64,000 bases of DNA from Yersinia nurmii (lineage in GTDB: Bacteria; Pseudomonadota; Gammaproteobacteria; Enterobacterales; Enterobacteriaceae), in assembly GCF_001112925.1 (NCBI RefSeq), contig NZ_CPYD01000008.1, positions 124,001 to 188,000 on the forward strand, read 5' to 3'. The position numbers and the translations under genes are program-made. Under the pieces are notes generated by a model. It did no database searches and was not told where the DNA came from. It saw only the letters and a list, made by a program, of their open reading frames with translations. This document shows, in pieces, positions 9,878 through 18,559 of this stretch; within the stretch, counting starts at the first letter, position 1, and the number at the start of each line of letters is the position of its first letter.

Positions 9878-12604
9878 ATGCATAACACACCAAACCAAAA
9901 GTCAGCCTCGCCACCCCCATCGGGGAAAACTTGGTATCAGCTCACGATGGATGAGAGCTTAGAGCAGCTCAATACCACTACAGAAGGTCTGAGCCAGCAG
10001 GAGGCAGCAGAACGCCTAAAAAAGCACGGGCCTAATGCCTTGCCAGAAAAGAAACGCAAGCATCCCCTCCTCCAATTCCTCGCCCATTTTAATGATGTTC
10101 TAATTTATATCCTGCTCGCCGCAGCCTTGGTTAAAGGGCTGATGGGGCATTCCGTCGACACCATAATCATCCTATGCGTCGCGGTCATTAACGCCCTGAT
10201 CGGTTTTGTACAGGAAAATAAGGCCGAGAAATCCCTGAAAAGTATTCAGAACATGCTGTCCAGTAAAGCCGTCGTTATTCGCGATGGCATTACGCAAACC
10301 ATTGATGCGAAAGACCTGGTTCCGGGCGATATCGTTACCCTGAAACCCGGTGACAAAATTCCTGCTGACCTGCGTTTGCTGGAAGGCCACAACCTACAGA
10401 TCGAAGAAGCTATTCTGACTGGCGAATCGACGGTGGTGGAAAAACAAACCGGAGTGATAGAAAGCGAATCCGTTATTGGAGATCGTAAAAACCTGCTGTT
10501 CTCTGGTACCACCATTAGTGCCGGTACGGCCAAAGGCGTGGTTATTGCCACCGGCGGCGACACCGAATTGGGTCATATCAACCAGATGATGTCTACCGTT
10601 GAATCGACCCGAACTCCGCTACTGCAACAAATGGATCGCCTCGGTAAAGCTATATTCATCCTGATTCTGGTGATGATGGCCGTACTGTTTGTTTTCGCCT
10701 TTATCCTACGCGACCTACCGGTTGATGAACTGTTGCTGGCTCTGATCAGTCTGGCCGTGGCCTCGGTTCCAGAAGGGTTACCGGCGATTATCTCAATTAT
10801 TTTGTCGCTAGGCGTTCAGTCCATGGCGCGTAAAAGGGCGATTATCCGTAAGCTGCCAACGGTAGAAACGTTGGGTGCTATGACGGTGGTATGTTCCGAT
10901 AAAACCGGCACACTGACAATGAACGAAATGACCGTGAAAGCGGTAATTTTGGCCGACCATTGCTATCGCGTTGAAGGTGAAAGCTACGAGCCCGTTGGCA
11001 ATATTTATCAGGAAGGCAGCGACCAGCAGGCCGATTTGGCGGCAAACCCAACGCTGAAAACATTCATCACTGCGGTGAATTTATGTAATGACAGCCAGAT
11101 ACAGAAAAACGATCAGGGTCATTGGGTGATTACCGGCGGCCCAACCGAAGGGGCGCTAAAAGTACTGGCGGCGAAATCCGGCATTGAGTTGGGACAGGTT
11201 AATCAGCTCGGTAAAATTCCTTTTGATTCCGCTTATAAATATATGGCCACCAGCCATCAGATTCAGTCGGAAAACAGCATCTTCCTGACCGGCGCACCGG
11301 ACGTACTATTTACCTTCTGTCAGCAGGAACTGACGGCAAACGGCGTCGTTCCGTTCCGCCGCGATTACTGGGAAGCAGAAATGGCTCGCTACGCCAAGCA
11401 GGGCTTGCGTATGGTGGCTGCAGCGTTCCGACCTACTGACGAGGGCATTAGCAACCTGGATCATGCCGATATTCAACAGGGTATGGTGTTTGTGGGTATT
11501 GCCGGCATGATGGACCCGCCGCGCCCTGAAGCCATTGATGCGATAGCCACCTGCCAACAGGCCGGTATTCGCGTGAAAATGATCACCGGCGACCATCAGG
11601 AAACCGCCATGGCGATTGGTGCGATGCTGGGAATAGGCAACGGCACGGATTCCATTACCGGCAGTCAGCTGGAACATATGGACGATGAGGAACTGGCCGA
11701 AGCCGCGGTTCGTTACGATATCTTTGCCCGAACCAGCCCGGAACATAAGCTACGTCTGGTGAAAGCGCTGCAAACCAAAGGTGAAATCGTTGGCATGACC
11801 GGCGATGGCGTCAACGATGCACCGGCGCTGAAACAGGCGGATGTGGGTATCGCCATGGGGATTAAAGGGACCGAAGTGACGAAAGAAGCTGCCGATATGG
11901 TGCTCTCCGATGATAACTTCGCCACCATCGCCAGTGCGGTAGAAGAAGGGCGTCGGGTTTACGATAACCTGAAGAAAACCATTCTGTTTATCCTGCCAAC
12001 CAACCTAGCGCAAGGACTGCTAATCATCTTTGCCATTCTTGCCGGGGCGGTCATTCCGTTAACGCCGCTGCAAATTCTGTGGATGAATATGGCGACCTCT
12101 ACCACGCTTTCCTTCGGTCTGGCATTTGAACCGGCAGAAAGAGGCATAATGAACCGCAATCCGCGAGATCCTTCGCGCCATGTGCTGGACGGCCACGCTA
12201 TTTGGCGTATCGCCTTTGTCGGTACTTTGATTGCTATCAGTGCCTTTATTCTGGAAGCTTATCTGGAGCCTCGGGGCTACAGCACCGAATTTATCCGAAC
12301 AGTGCTCATGCAAACGCTGGTTACCGCGCAGTGGATTTACATGTTTAACTGTCGCGTAGCGGATCGCTTCCCGCTGAACAAAGAGTTGTTCGTTAACAAA
12401 GGCCTGTGGCTGGTTTCCGGCGTATTAATCTTGCTGCAACTGGCGATAATCTATTTGCCGTTTATGAACACGGCCTTTGGGACCGAACCGCTGCCAGCCT
12501 ATTACTGGGGCCTGACATTACTGGTGGGTATTGCCATCTTCATTATTGTTGAAATAGAGAAATGGGTTATCCAGCGTTTTAAACCTTCCATAAAATCTGT
12601 TTGA
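9878..12604 (+). CDS. P2-type cation-transporting ATPase, ion unknown
   Basis: A 908-residue P-type ATPase of the inner membrane. Visible in order: N-terminal cation ATPase domain, the A-domain loop LTGESTVVEK, M4 motif PEGLPA (about 298-303), phosphorylation site DKTGTLT (Asp about 341), nucleotide-binding domain, and the P-domain hinge TGDGVNDAPALKQAD. About ten membrane segments are expected. In the transport site M4 keeps its Glu, but M5 has NLAQ (about 709-712) and M6 has NMATS (about 737-741) where SERCA has NVGE and NLVTD, so two acidic ligands are replaced by Gln and Ser. Ion specificity therefore cannot be read from Ca2+ pumps. The ATG at 9878 follows GAGAAGG at good spacing; a TTG at 9860 is less likely. 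Monocistronic. Confidence 0.9.
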   Translation: MHNTPNQKSASPPPSGKTWYQLTMDESLEQLNTTTEGLSQQEAAERLKKHGPNALPEKKRKHPLLQFLAHFNDVLIYILLAAALVKGLMGHSVDTIIILCVAVINALIGFVQENKAEKSLKSIQNMLSSKAVVIRDGITQTIDAKDLVPGDIVTLKPGDKIPADLRLLEGHNLQIEEAILTGESTVVEKQTGVIESESVIGDRKNLLFSGTTISAGTAKGVVIATGGDTELGHINQMMSTVESTRTPLLQQMDRLGKAIFILILVMMAVLFVFAFILRDLPVDELLLALISLAVASVPEGLPAIISIILSLGVQSMARKRAIIRKLPTVETLGAMTVVCSDKTGTLTMNEMTVKAVILADHCYRVEGESYEPVGNIYQEGSDQQADLAANPTLKTFITAVNLCNDSQIQKNDQGHWVITGGPTEGALKVLAAKSGIELGQVNQLGKIPFDSAYKYMATSHQIQSENSIFLTGAPDVLFTFCQQELTANGVVPFRRDYWEAEMARYAKQGLRMVAAAFRPTDEGISNLDHADIQQGMVFVGIAGMMDPPRPEAIDAIATCQQAGIRVKMITGDHQETAMAIGAMLGIGNGTDSITGSQLEHMDDEELAEAAVRYDIFARTSPEHKLRLVKALQTKGEIVGMTGDGVNDAPALKQADVGIAMGIKGTEVTKEAADMVLSDDNFATIASAVEEGRRVYDNLKKTILFILPTNLAQGLLIIFAILAGAVIPLTPLQILWMNMATSTTLSFGLAFEPAERGIMNRNPRDPSRHVLDGHAIWRIAFVGTLIAISAFILEAYLEPRGYSTEFIRTVLMQTLVTAQWIYMFNCRVADRFPLNKELFVNKGLWLVSGVLILLQLAIIYLPFMNTAFGTEPLPAYYWGLTLLVGIAIFIIVEIEKWVIQRFKPSIKSV

Positions 12605-12624
12605 CTATATTCCGCTTTATTTCT

Positions 12625-12653
12625 CCGCCCGGTGTTAAAACCGGGCGGTGTTC
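12625..12653 (+). terminator. Probable terminator after the cation ATPase gene
   Basis: A 9-bp GC-rich stem (CCGCCCGGT with ACCGGGCGG, 12625-12633 and 12640-12648) begins 20 bases after the stop codon. The following T content is poor (TGTTCC), so termination may be inefficient. Confidence 0.5.
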
Positions 12654-12844
12654 CCTGAAATGAAGATATTTAAGAAAATTCCCTGCCCTGCCGATACCAT
12701 GACGAGCATTGCAACAATGTGATCTTGTAATACAATCAGAGAGAATAAAAACAGTAAATCTAAGCGCCGATAATAAAATGACTTTTTCTCACTGACTAAG
12801 TTGCTTGTTTCTATTTCCGAGGCCGATCCACAGGAAGCGCAAAA

Positions 12845-13462
12845 ATGACTATCTCGACTTGCGCAATCAACGGCGTCAGTAAGAATCCTCAATACGTTAT
12901 GCCTCCCTGGCATTTTTGGCGTATTTGTCAGTATCTGTTGATTGTATTGACGTTAGTATTTTCTACCGGCGCCGGATCGGCGGAAGAACCTGCGAATGCG
13001 AACGTTGTGCAGGCGCGGACAGACGCCGCAACCAAAATGGTTTTGGGGATTATCAGCTATACACGCTGGCCGGTGACTCCGCAGGTTATTAGGTTATGTA
13101 TTGTCGCCCCGACCAACTATGCAGAAGGCCTGTTTAACCCAGCGTTAATGGCAACGCAACATCCCATTAAAGTCGAGCGATTCCCGTTTGCCAGCCCGGC
13201 TATTTCAAGCCAATGCGATGCTATTTATTTGGGAAGTACCACCGAAGAACAGCGGTTGGAGTTAATTAATCGTACTCAAGGTCATCCGATACTGACAATC
13301 AGTGAGGATTATTCTGAATGCACCACCGGCAGCGCCTTTTGTCTGTTAGTGGAAGATAACCAGGCATCTTTTAAGGTTAATATGGATGCGTTAGCACGTA
13401 CAGGAGTTCGTGTTCATCCGAGCGTACTGCAACTCGCCCGTAAGAAGGCTGATGGTTTATGA
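12845..13462 (+). CDS. hmsC: HmsC / YfiR family periplasmic repressor of the diguanylate cyclase
   Basis: A 205-residue exported protein of the YfiR (DUF4154) family, which in Pseudomonas and E. coli binds the periplasmic part of YfiN and holds the cyclase inactive under non-stress, non-reducing conditions. A hydrophobic export signal spans about residues 25-44 (ending GAGSAEEP). Family features are MVLGIISYTRWP (about 60-72), LCIVAP, and several Cys residues in the mature part that could form redox-sensitive disulfides. The ATG at 12845 has AGGAA nine bases upstream; an internal ATG at 12899 would give a more typical signal-peptide length. The stop overlaps the hmsD start by four bases (ATGA), indicating translational coupling. 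Confidence 0.88.
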   Translation: MTISTCAINGVSKNPQYVMPPWHFWRICQYLLIVLTLVFSTGAGSAEEPANANVVQARTDAATKMVLGIISYTRWPVTPQVIRLCIVAPTNYAEGLFNPALMATQHPIKVERFPFASPAISSQCDAIYLGSTTEEQRLELINRTQGHPILTISEDYSECTTGSAFCLLVEDNQASFKVNMDALARTGVRVHPSVLQLARKKADGL

Positions 13463-14727
13463 GACTGATTAAAAGAATAAATAAACGTCGTGCAAAATTA
13501 CCTAGCTTAGGGAAAATACTTCAACGCATACATTTAACCGTGGCTCTGGTTGCTGTGGGGATGGCCGGTATCTTTATTACCCTGGTTGCTATTTTTTCCT
13601 TGCGTGTTTACGCCGATCACAACCTGCATTTGATCGCCCGTTCAATTAGCTATACCACCGAAGCCGCCGTCGTCTTCGGCGATAATATTGCTGCCAGTGA
13701 ATCGCTGGCGTTGATTGCAGCCAGTGAAGAAGTGGCCGAAGCCAAAATTGTTGATGCCAATGGCAAGCTCATTGCCAGTTGGTCGCTACCAGCCCACGGT
13801 CCGTTCCATAAGTTGGAACAAAGCGTTGCCCATTGGGCACTGAGCGGTCCGGTAGAACTACCTATCATGCACAACGGCGAACGCATAGGTACTATTATTA
13901 TGGTCGGTCACGGCGGCAGCCTGCTCAGTTTCCTGCTGCGCGGAGTGATTGCCATGTTGGCCGGTATCATTGCCAGTACGCTAGTCGCCCTGTTCCTTTC
14001 TCGTCGTATGCTCCGCAGAATTGTCGGCTCGCTGAATCGTATAACTGAAGTGGCGCACGATGTGAGTCTGCATCGCAGCTTTGGTCAAAGAGTTCCATCG
14101 GTTCACATCAAAGAACTCAATGAGTTAAGTAACGATTTCAATGGATTACTGGAAGAGCTGGAGATCTGGCAGGCGCATTTAACGCAGGAAAATGATTTCC
14201 TGACTCATAGGGCGACTCATGACAGCCTGACCGGGCTTGCCAATCGCGCCTTTTTTGAAGTCAGCCTGAACCGTACGCTCAATGAATGCGCGGATAAAGA
14301 TATGGTGGCATTGATGTTCCTCGATGCCGATAATTTCAAAGAGATTAACGATAATTATGGCCATGCCGCCGGTGACGTCGTACTCATCACCATGGCTGAA
14401 CGCATCCGTTCGCAATTACGCGAAACTGATTTTGTTGCTCGCCTGGGCGGCGACGAATTTGCCGTACTGTTGACGTCAATCGGCAATAGCTACGATGTAT
14501 TATCGATCGCGGACAATATCATTCATTGTATGGCTCACCCTATTACACTGCCTGACGGCACGGACATCACAACATCAATCAGTATTGGTATTGCGTTCTA
14601 TCCGGAACACGCGCAAACGCCAGTAGAGCTGTTACAGCGTGCGGATGAGGCCATGTATTTGGCGAAGAACAATTACCACGGAGGCGGTCGGGTGATTCTG
14701 CCCCAAAGCCTGACACATACAGCGTAA
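13459..14727 (+). CDS. hmsD: HmsD / YfiN (DgcN) membrane diguanylate cyclase
   Basis: Inner-membrane enzyme making cyclic di-GMP, which promotes exopolysaccharide and biofilm. In 422 residues: transmembrane helix about 30-53, a periplasmic PAS-like sensory region about 55-155, second transmembrane segment about 150-177, a HAMP-like linker about 178-235, and a C-terminal GGDEF domain. The active site GGDEF is intact (about 330-334), and the inhibitory I-site RETD (about 321-324) lies five residues upstream, so product feedback is expected. The middle gene of hmsCDE; its start overlaps hmsC. In Y. pestis HmsD is one of two main cyclases controlling Hms biofilm (established for that species; orthology inferred here). 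Confidence 0.92.
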   Translation: MRLIKRINKRRAKLPSLGKILQRIHLTVALVAVGMAGIFITLVAIFSLRVYADHNLHLIARSISYTTEAAVVFGDNIAASESLALIAASEEVAEAKIVDANGKLIASWSLPAHGPFHKLEQSVAHWALSGPVELPIMHNGERIGTIIMVGHGGSLLSFLLRGVIAMLAGIIASTLVALFLSRRMLRRIVGSLNRITEVAHDVSLHRSFGQRVPSVHIKELNELSNDFNGLLEELEIWQAHLTQENDFLTHRATHDSLTGLANRAFFEVSLNRTLNECADKDMVALMFLDADNFKEINDNYGHAAGDVVLITMAERIRSQLRETDFVARLGGDEFAVLLTSIGNSYDVLSIADNIIHCMAHPITLPDGTDITTSISIGIAFYPEHAQTPVELLQRADEAMYLAKNNYHGGGRVILPQSLTHTA

Positions 14728-14745
14728 AAAGAATAAGGTCATACA

Positions 14746-15237
14746 ATGCAAAAGTTGAGGAGTAGCCTGTGGATTGGCTTGATGGCGTTGGGTTTATTGC
14801 TGCTAGCGGGTTGTCAGAATAAACCTCAGGGCCTGACAGCGGAGCAGATAGCCGCTCTACAGGAACAGGGATTCAAACTAACGGACAACGGTTGGGAGTT
14901 TGGCCTGTCAGATAAGGTGCTATTCAGCAGCAACGTCGGAAACTTGAATGCGCAAGGAGAGCAAACCGTAGAGAAAATCGGTCACGCCTTGATGGACGTT
15001 GGTATCAACCATATTCGCCTGGATGGACACACCGATTCTATGGGTGAAGAGAGTTACAATAACCAACTGTCTTATGGCCGCGCCAGCGCCGTCGCCGATA
15101 CCCTATCTTCCGTCGGTATGCCGAAAGCCAATATCGAAGTTCGCGGGCTCGGTAAGCTAAATCCAGTTGCCGATAACCGCACGGCCAAAGGCCGGGCTGA
15201 AAACCGTCGAGTGGCAATGATCGTCACCGCGCCCTGA
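14746..15237 (+). CDS. hmsE: HmsE / YfiB OmpA-like lipoprotein
   Basis: A 163-residue outer-membrane lipoprotein. The lipobox LLAGC (Cys about residue 23) ends a classical signal peptide. An OmpA-like peptidoglycan-binding domain covers about 55-160 with IRLDGHTDSMGEESYNNQLS and VRGLGKLNPVADNRTAKGRA-type motifs. In the YfiBNR system the homologue sequesters YfiR and thereby relieves inhibition of the cyclase; that role is inferred from the operon. Eighteen bases separate it from hmsD. Confidence 0.9.
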   Translation: MQKLRSSLWIGLMALGLLLLAGCQNKPQGLTAEQIAALQEQGFKLTDNGWEFGLSDKVLFSSNVGNLNAQGEQTVEKIGHALMDVGINHIRLDGHTDSMGEESYNNQLSYGRASAVADTLSSVGMPKANIEVRGLGKLNPVADNRTAKGRAENRRVAMIVTAP

Positions 15238-15396
15238 CACCAGAATAAGCCCATTCTGTGGGGGCGGTCAGCCCGCCGTTCCTGCAAAAAGGTTATACTC
15301 CGTTATCTTCAAGGATGTATGGGATCCGTTATCGAAACGGGCTACACTCCGCACCAGACATCCTAATAAAAACTGATATAGAGAGGCTAGAGCAAC

Positions 15397-17064
15397 GTGG
15401 CTCAATACGTCTATACCATGCATCGCGTCGGCAAAGTGGTTCCGCCGAAGCGTCATATTTTGAAAAACATCTCCCTGAGCTTCTTCCCCGGCGCCAAAAT
15501 CGGCGTATTGGGTCTGAACGGCTCCGGTAAATCTACCCTGCTGCGCATTATGGCCGGTGTAGATACCGATATCGAAGGCGAAGCGCGCGCCCAACCAGGT
15601 CTGAAAATCGGTTACCTGCCGCAGGAACCTCAGCTGAATTTGGAGCAAACGGTACGCGAAGCGGTAGAAGAATCCGTTAGCGAAGTTAAACGCGCGCTGA
15701 CCCGTTTAGACGAAGTCTACGCGCTGTATGCCGATCCGGATGCCGACTTCGATAAGCTGGCAAAAGAGCAAGGCGAGCTGGAAGCGATTATCCAGTCTCA
15801 CGATGGCCATAATCTGGATAACCAGCTGGAACGTGCTGCCGATGCGCTGCGTCTGCCGCCTTGGGATGCCAAAATTGCCAATCTGTCCGGTGGTGAGCGT
15901 CGTCGCGTAGCGATCTGCCGCCTGCTGCTGGAAAAACCAGACATGCTGCTGCTGGACGAACCAACCAACCACCTGGATGCCGAATCCGTGGCTTGGCTGG
16001 AGCGCTTCCTGCACGACTATGAAGGCACCGTTGTGGCGATTACCCATGACCGTTACTTCCTGGATAACGTGGCTGGCTGGATTCTCGAACTTGACCGTGG
16101 CGAAGGTATTCCGTGGGAAGGCAACTATTCCTCTTGGCTGGAGCAGAAAGACGCTCGTCTGGCGCAGGAAGCCTCTTCCGAAGCCGCTCGTCGTAAATCT
16201 ATCGAGAAAGAGCTGGAATGGGTTCGTCAGAATCCGAAAGGCCGTCAGGCTAAAGGCAAAGCACGTTTGGCTCGCTTTGAAGAACTTAACAGCGTTGAAT
16301 ACCAAAAACGTAACGAAACCAGTGAGTTGTTCATTCCACCTGGTCCACGCTTAGGCGACAAAGTGCTGGAAGTTCAGAACCTGAGCAAATCCTACGGCGA
16401 TCGCCTGCTGATTGACGATCTGACCTTTGCACTGCCGAAAGGCGCCATCGTCGGTATTATTGGGCCAAACGGCGCGGGTAAATCTACTCTGTTCCGTATG
16501 TTGTCCGGTCAGGAACAGCCTGATTCCGGCACCATAACCTTGGGTGAAACCGTGCAGTTAGCCTCTGTCGACCAGTTCCGCGACAGCATGGATAACAGCA
16601 AAACCGTGTGGGAAGAAGTTTCCGGCGGTCAGGACATCATGAAGATCGGTAACTTTGAATTGCCAAGCCGTGCCTACGTTGGCCGCTTCAACTTTAAAGG
16701 CGTCGATCAGGGTAAACGCATCGGCGAACTATCCGGCGGTGAGCGTGGTCGTATCCATCTGGCAAAACTGTTGCAGGTTGGCGGCAATATGTTGCTGCTC
16801 GATGAACCAACCAACGACTTGGATATTGAAACCCTGCGCGCACTGGAAAACGCCTTACTGGAATTCCCAGGCTGTGCGATGGTTATTTCCCATGACCGTT
16901 GGTTCCTCGACCGTATTGCTACCCATATCATCGATTATCAGGATGAAGGGAAAGTCGAATTCTTCGAAGGTAACTTTACTGAATATGAAGAGTGGAAAAA
17001 GCGGACGCTGGGCGCTGATGCCTTAGAACCGCACCGTATTAAGTACAAGAAAATGACCAAGTAA
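15397..17064 (+). CDS. ettA: EttA, energy-dependent translational throttle ABC-F protein
   Basis: Cytoplasmic ABC-F ATPase that binds the ribosomal E site and gates the first elongation steps according to ATP/ADP ratio. Its 555 residues equal the E. coli length. Two ATPase cassettes are visible: Walker A GLNGSGKST (about 39-47) with LSGGERRRVAICRLL and LLLDEPTNHLD, and Walker A GPNGAGKST (about 356-364) with LSGGERGRIHLAKLL and LLLDEPTNDLD. There are no membrane segments. The start is GTG with AGAGG upstream, giving MAQYVYTMHRVGKVVPPKRH, as in the family. It is apparently a single-gene unit with its own terminator. Confidence 0.97.
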   Translation: MAQYVYTMHRVGKVVPPKRHILKNISLSFFPGAKIGVLGLNGSGKSTLLRIMAGVDTDIEGEARAQPGLKIGYLPQEPQLNLEQTVREAVEESVSEVKRALTRLDEVYALYADPDADFDKLAKEQGELEAIIQSHDGHNLDNQLERAADALRLPPWDAKIANLSGGERRRVAICRLLLEKPDMLLLDEPTNHLDAESVAWLERFLHDYEGTVVAITHDRYFLDNVAGWILELDRGEGIPWEGNYSSWLEQKDARLAQEASSEAARRKSIEKELEWVRQNPKGRQAKGKARLARFEELNSVEYQKRNETSELFIPPGPRLGDKVLEVQNLSKSYGDRLLIDDLTFALPKGAIVGIIGPNGAGKSTLFRMLSGQEQPDSGTITLGETVQLASVDQFRDSMDNSKTVWEEVSGGQDIMKIGNFELPSRAYVGRFNFKGVDQGKRIGELSGGERGRIHLAKLLQVGGNMLLLDEPTNDLDIETLRALENALLEFPGCAMVISHDRWFLDRIATHIIDYQDEGKVEFFEGNFTEYEEWKKRTLGADALEPHRIKYKKMTK

Positions 17065-17080
17065 TTCGTCATTCACTGCT

Positions 17081-17114
17081 AAATACTGCTCACCTTGGTG
17101 GGCAGTATTTTTTT
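17081..17114 (+). terminator. ettA terminator
   Basis: Near-perfect inverted repeat (AAATACTGC...GCAGTATTT with inner CACC/GGTG) and a T run to 17114, 17 bases after the ettA stop. Confidence 0.9.
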
Positions 17115-17135
17115 AGCCTGACGCATGGATAGCAA

Positions 17136-17525
17136 ATGAAATTACGTTCAATCTCTGAAGCACTGAAAAAATTAATAAGAATCCGCAAAATCCGATGGAC
17201 GCTATTTTTATTTATTCTGGGTGGAGCAGTCTATTTTTGGTGGCAGCAAGGCACTCTGGTTAGGGAAGAATGGAGCCCCAATCATCAATACGTTATGCGA
17301 TTTTATAAGATTACCCAGTTGATTCCCTCTATGGGTTCCCCCGGCGACGGCTCTCATTACAGCGGCTACATTAAAATTGAAAATCAGGCCGGTCAGGTTT
17401 TTCACACTGAACAGGTTTCGCTAATGGATTTTATTGAAGGCCCGCACTGGAGCGATTATGGCGTTTATTGGTTTGGGACCGATTTTAACGATATTGTTCC
17501 GCTCCCTACTTCTGCCGAAAAGTAA
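17136..17525 (+). CDS. Uncharacterised small protein with one N-terminal transmembrane helix
   Basis: Product not recognised. The 129-residue protein has a basic N-terminus (KKLIRIRKIR), one hydrophobic helix about residues 20-38, and a soluble C-terminal part rich in aromatic residues beginning EEWSPNHQYVMRFY, a pattern seen in small envelope proteins that restate a SPxxxY-like motif. It should sit in the inner membrane with its C-terminal domain in the periplasm. It begins 22 bases after the ettA terminator and ends convergently 31 bases from the LysR gene. The Shine-Dalgarno is weak (GGAT). No function is proposed. Confidence 0.7.
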   Translation: MKLRSISEALKKLIRIRKIRWTLFLFILGGAVYFWWQQGTLVREEWSPNHQYVMRFYKITQLIPSMGSPGDGSHYSGYIKIENQAGQVFHTEQVSLMDFIEGPHWSDYGVYWFGTDFNDIVPLPTSAEK

Positions 17526-17556
17526 TTCTCTCACTTAGCCAAAGCACTACAAATCA

Positions 17557-18459
17557 TTAGGTTAACCCTTGGGCATAATGGGTAAATACCGGATGCCCCA
17601 TAACCACATCAATAAAACAGCTCAATGCTGGTGAATTTAATTTCCGGCTGGGATAAACCAAATACAGTTCATTACCTTCGACCAGCCACTCTGGCAACAC
17701 TTCCACTAATTTCCCCTGCGCAACCTTTTCGCGGCTGAGAAAAGCGGGCAGCAAGGTAATTCCCCCCGCCGACAGCGCGCACTCAATGGCGTAGAGCAAA
17801 TTATCGGTGACGTGGAGCTTAGGTAACTGCCAACGGAAATATTCATCCTGATAATTTAATACCAGTTCTGTCCAGGCGCGGTGGGTAATCCAACGATGTT
17901 CCTCCAACTGACGTGGATGTAAAATTGGCGGAAACTGAGTCAGATAATCAGGGGAAGCCAGTAAATTGCGTGGCGCATAGCCCAAGCGGCGCCCAATCAA
18001 TGATGAATCCTGAGGTTTTCCGGTGCGCAACGCTACATCGAAGCCTTCTTCCACCAAATCCACTTTAACGTCGGAGACCAATACCTCGAGAGAAACATCG
18101 GGATATTGTCGTTGAAAATCAGTGGCAATCTGTGCCAGCAAAGTGGCGGCCAGCCCTGCCGGACTGGAAACTCGCAGTCGGCCGCTGGGATTATCCAGCA
18201 AGCGCTGTAGGGTTAAATCGGCCCGCTCCGCCGCCAGTAGCATTTCCTGGCAGTGCACCAAATAACGTTCACCGGCGAACGTTAGGCTGATCTGACGCGT
18301 GGTTCGATTCAGCAGCCGGATACCCAACCGGTGTTCCAACAGGCTAATACGCTGACTGACGCTGGATTTAGGTAAACCGGCGATGGCCGCCGCTTTGGTG
18401 AAACTGCCGCATTCGGCCACTCGCGCAAACAGCGCCATATCCTGTAGCTGCTTAAACAT
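17557..18459 (-). CDS. LysR-family transcriptional regulator
   Basis: A 300-residue LysR regulator. The N-terminal winged helix (about 1-60) reads FTKAAAIAGLPKSSVSQRIS followed by LLEHRLGIRLLNRTTRQ, and the substrate-binding domain (about 90-290) includes GRLRVSSPAGLAATLL and SDVKVDLVEEGFDVALRTG, typical of the CrgA/DsdC-like group that responds to small ligands. It is divergent from the oxidoreductase gene at 18560, with 100 bases between starts, so it most likely regulates that gene and itself. The ligand is unknown. Confidence 0.92.
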   Translation of the reverse strand: MFKQLQDMALFARVAECGSFTKAAAIAGLPKSSVSQRISLLEHRLGIRLLNRTTRQISLTFAGERYLVHCQEMLLAAERADLTLQRLLDNPSGRLRVSSPAGLAATLLAQIATDFQRQYPDVSLEVLVSDVKVDLVEEGFDVALRTGKPQDSSLIGRRLGYAPRNLLASPDYLTQFPPILHPRQLEEHRWITHRAWTELVLNYQDEYFRWQLPKLHVTDNLLYAIECALSAGGITLLPAFLSREKVAQGKLVEVLPEWLVEGNELYLVYPSRKLNSPALSCFIDVVMGHPVFTHYAQGLT

Positions 18460-18559
18460 AATTGTTCACCATAGACGAACGCTTCGTTATTGATTGTCCA
18501 TCTTATCACTCTAGTTAATCGGGTCTAGACTCAAGGTCTACCTAAAAAGGAGCTAGACT

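Noticed and set aside
10246-10563. Long minus-strand ORFs inside the cation ATPase gene
   Set aside because: They lie antisense to a gene with clear family motifs throughout, have no recognisable product and no ribosome site; typical shadow ORFs.
15706-16305. A 199-codon minus-strand ORF within ettA
   Set aside because: Fully antisense to a conserved ABC-F protein with intact motifs; its codons mirror the coding bias of ettA.
18523-18541. Repeated GTCTA pieces in the LysR-oxidoreductase intergenic region as an operator
   Set aside because: Suggestive of LysR-type half-sites by position, but the match to a T-N11-A element is not distinctive enough to call.
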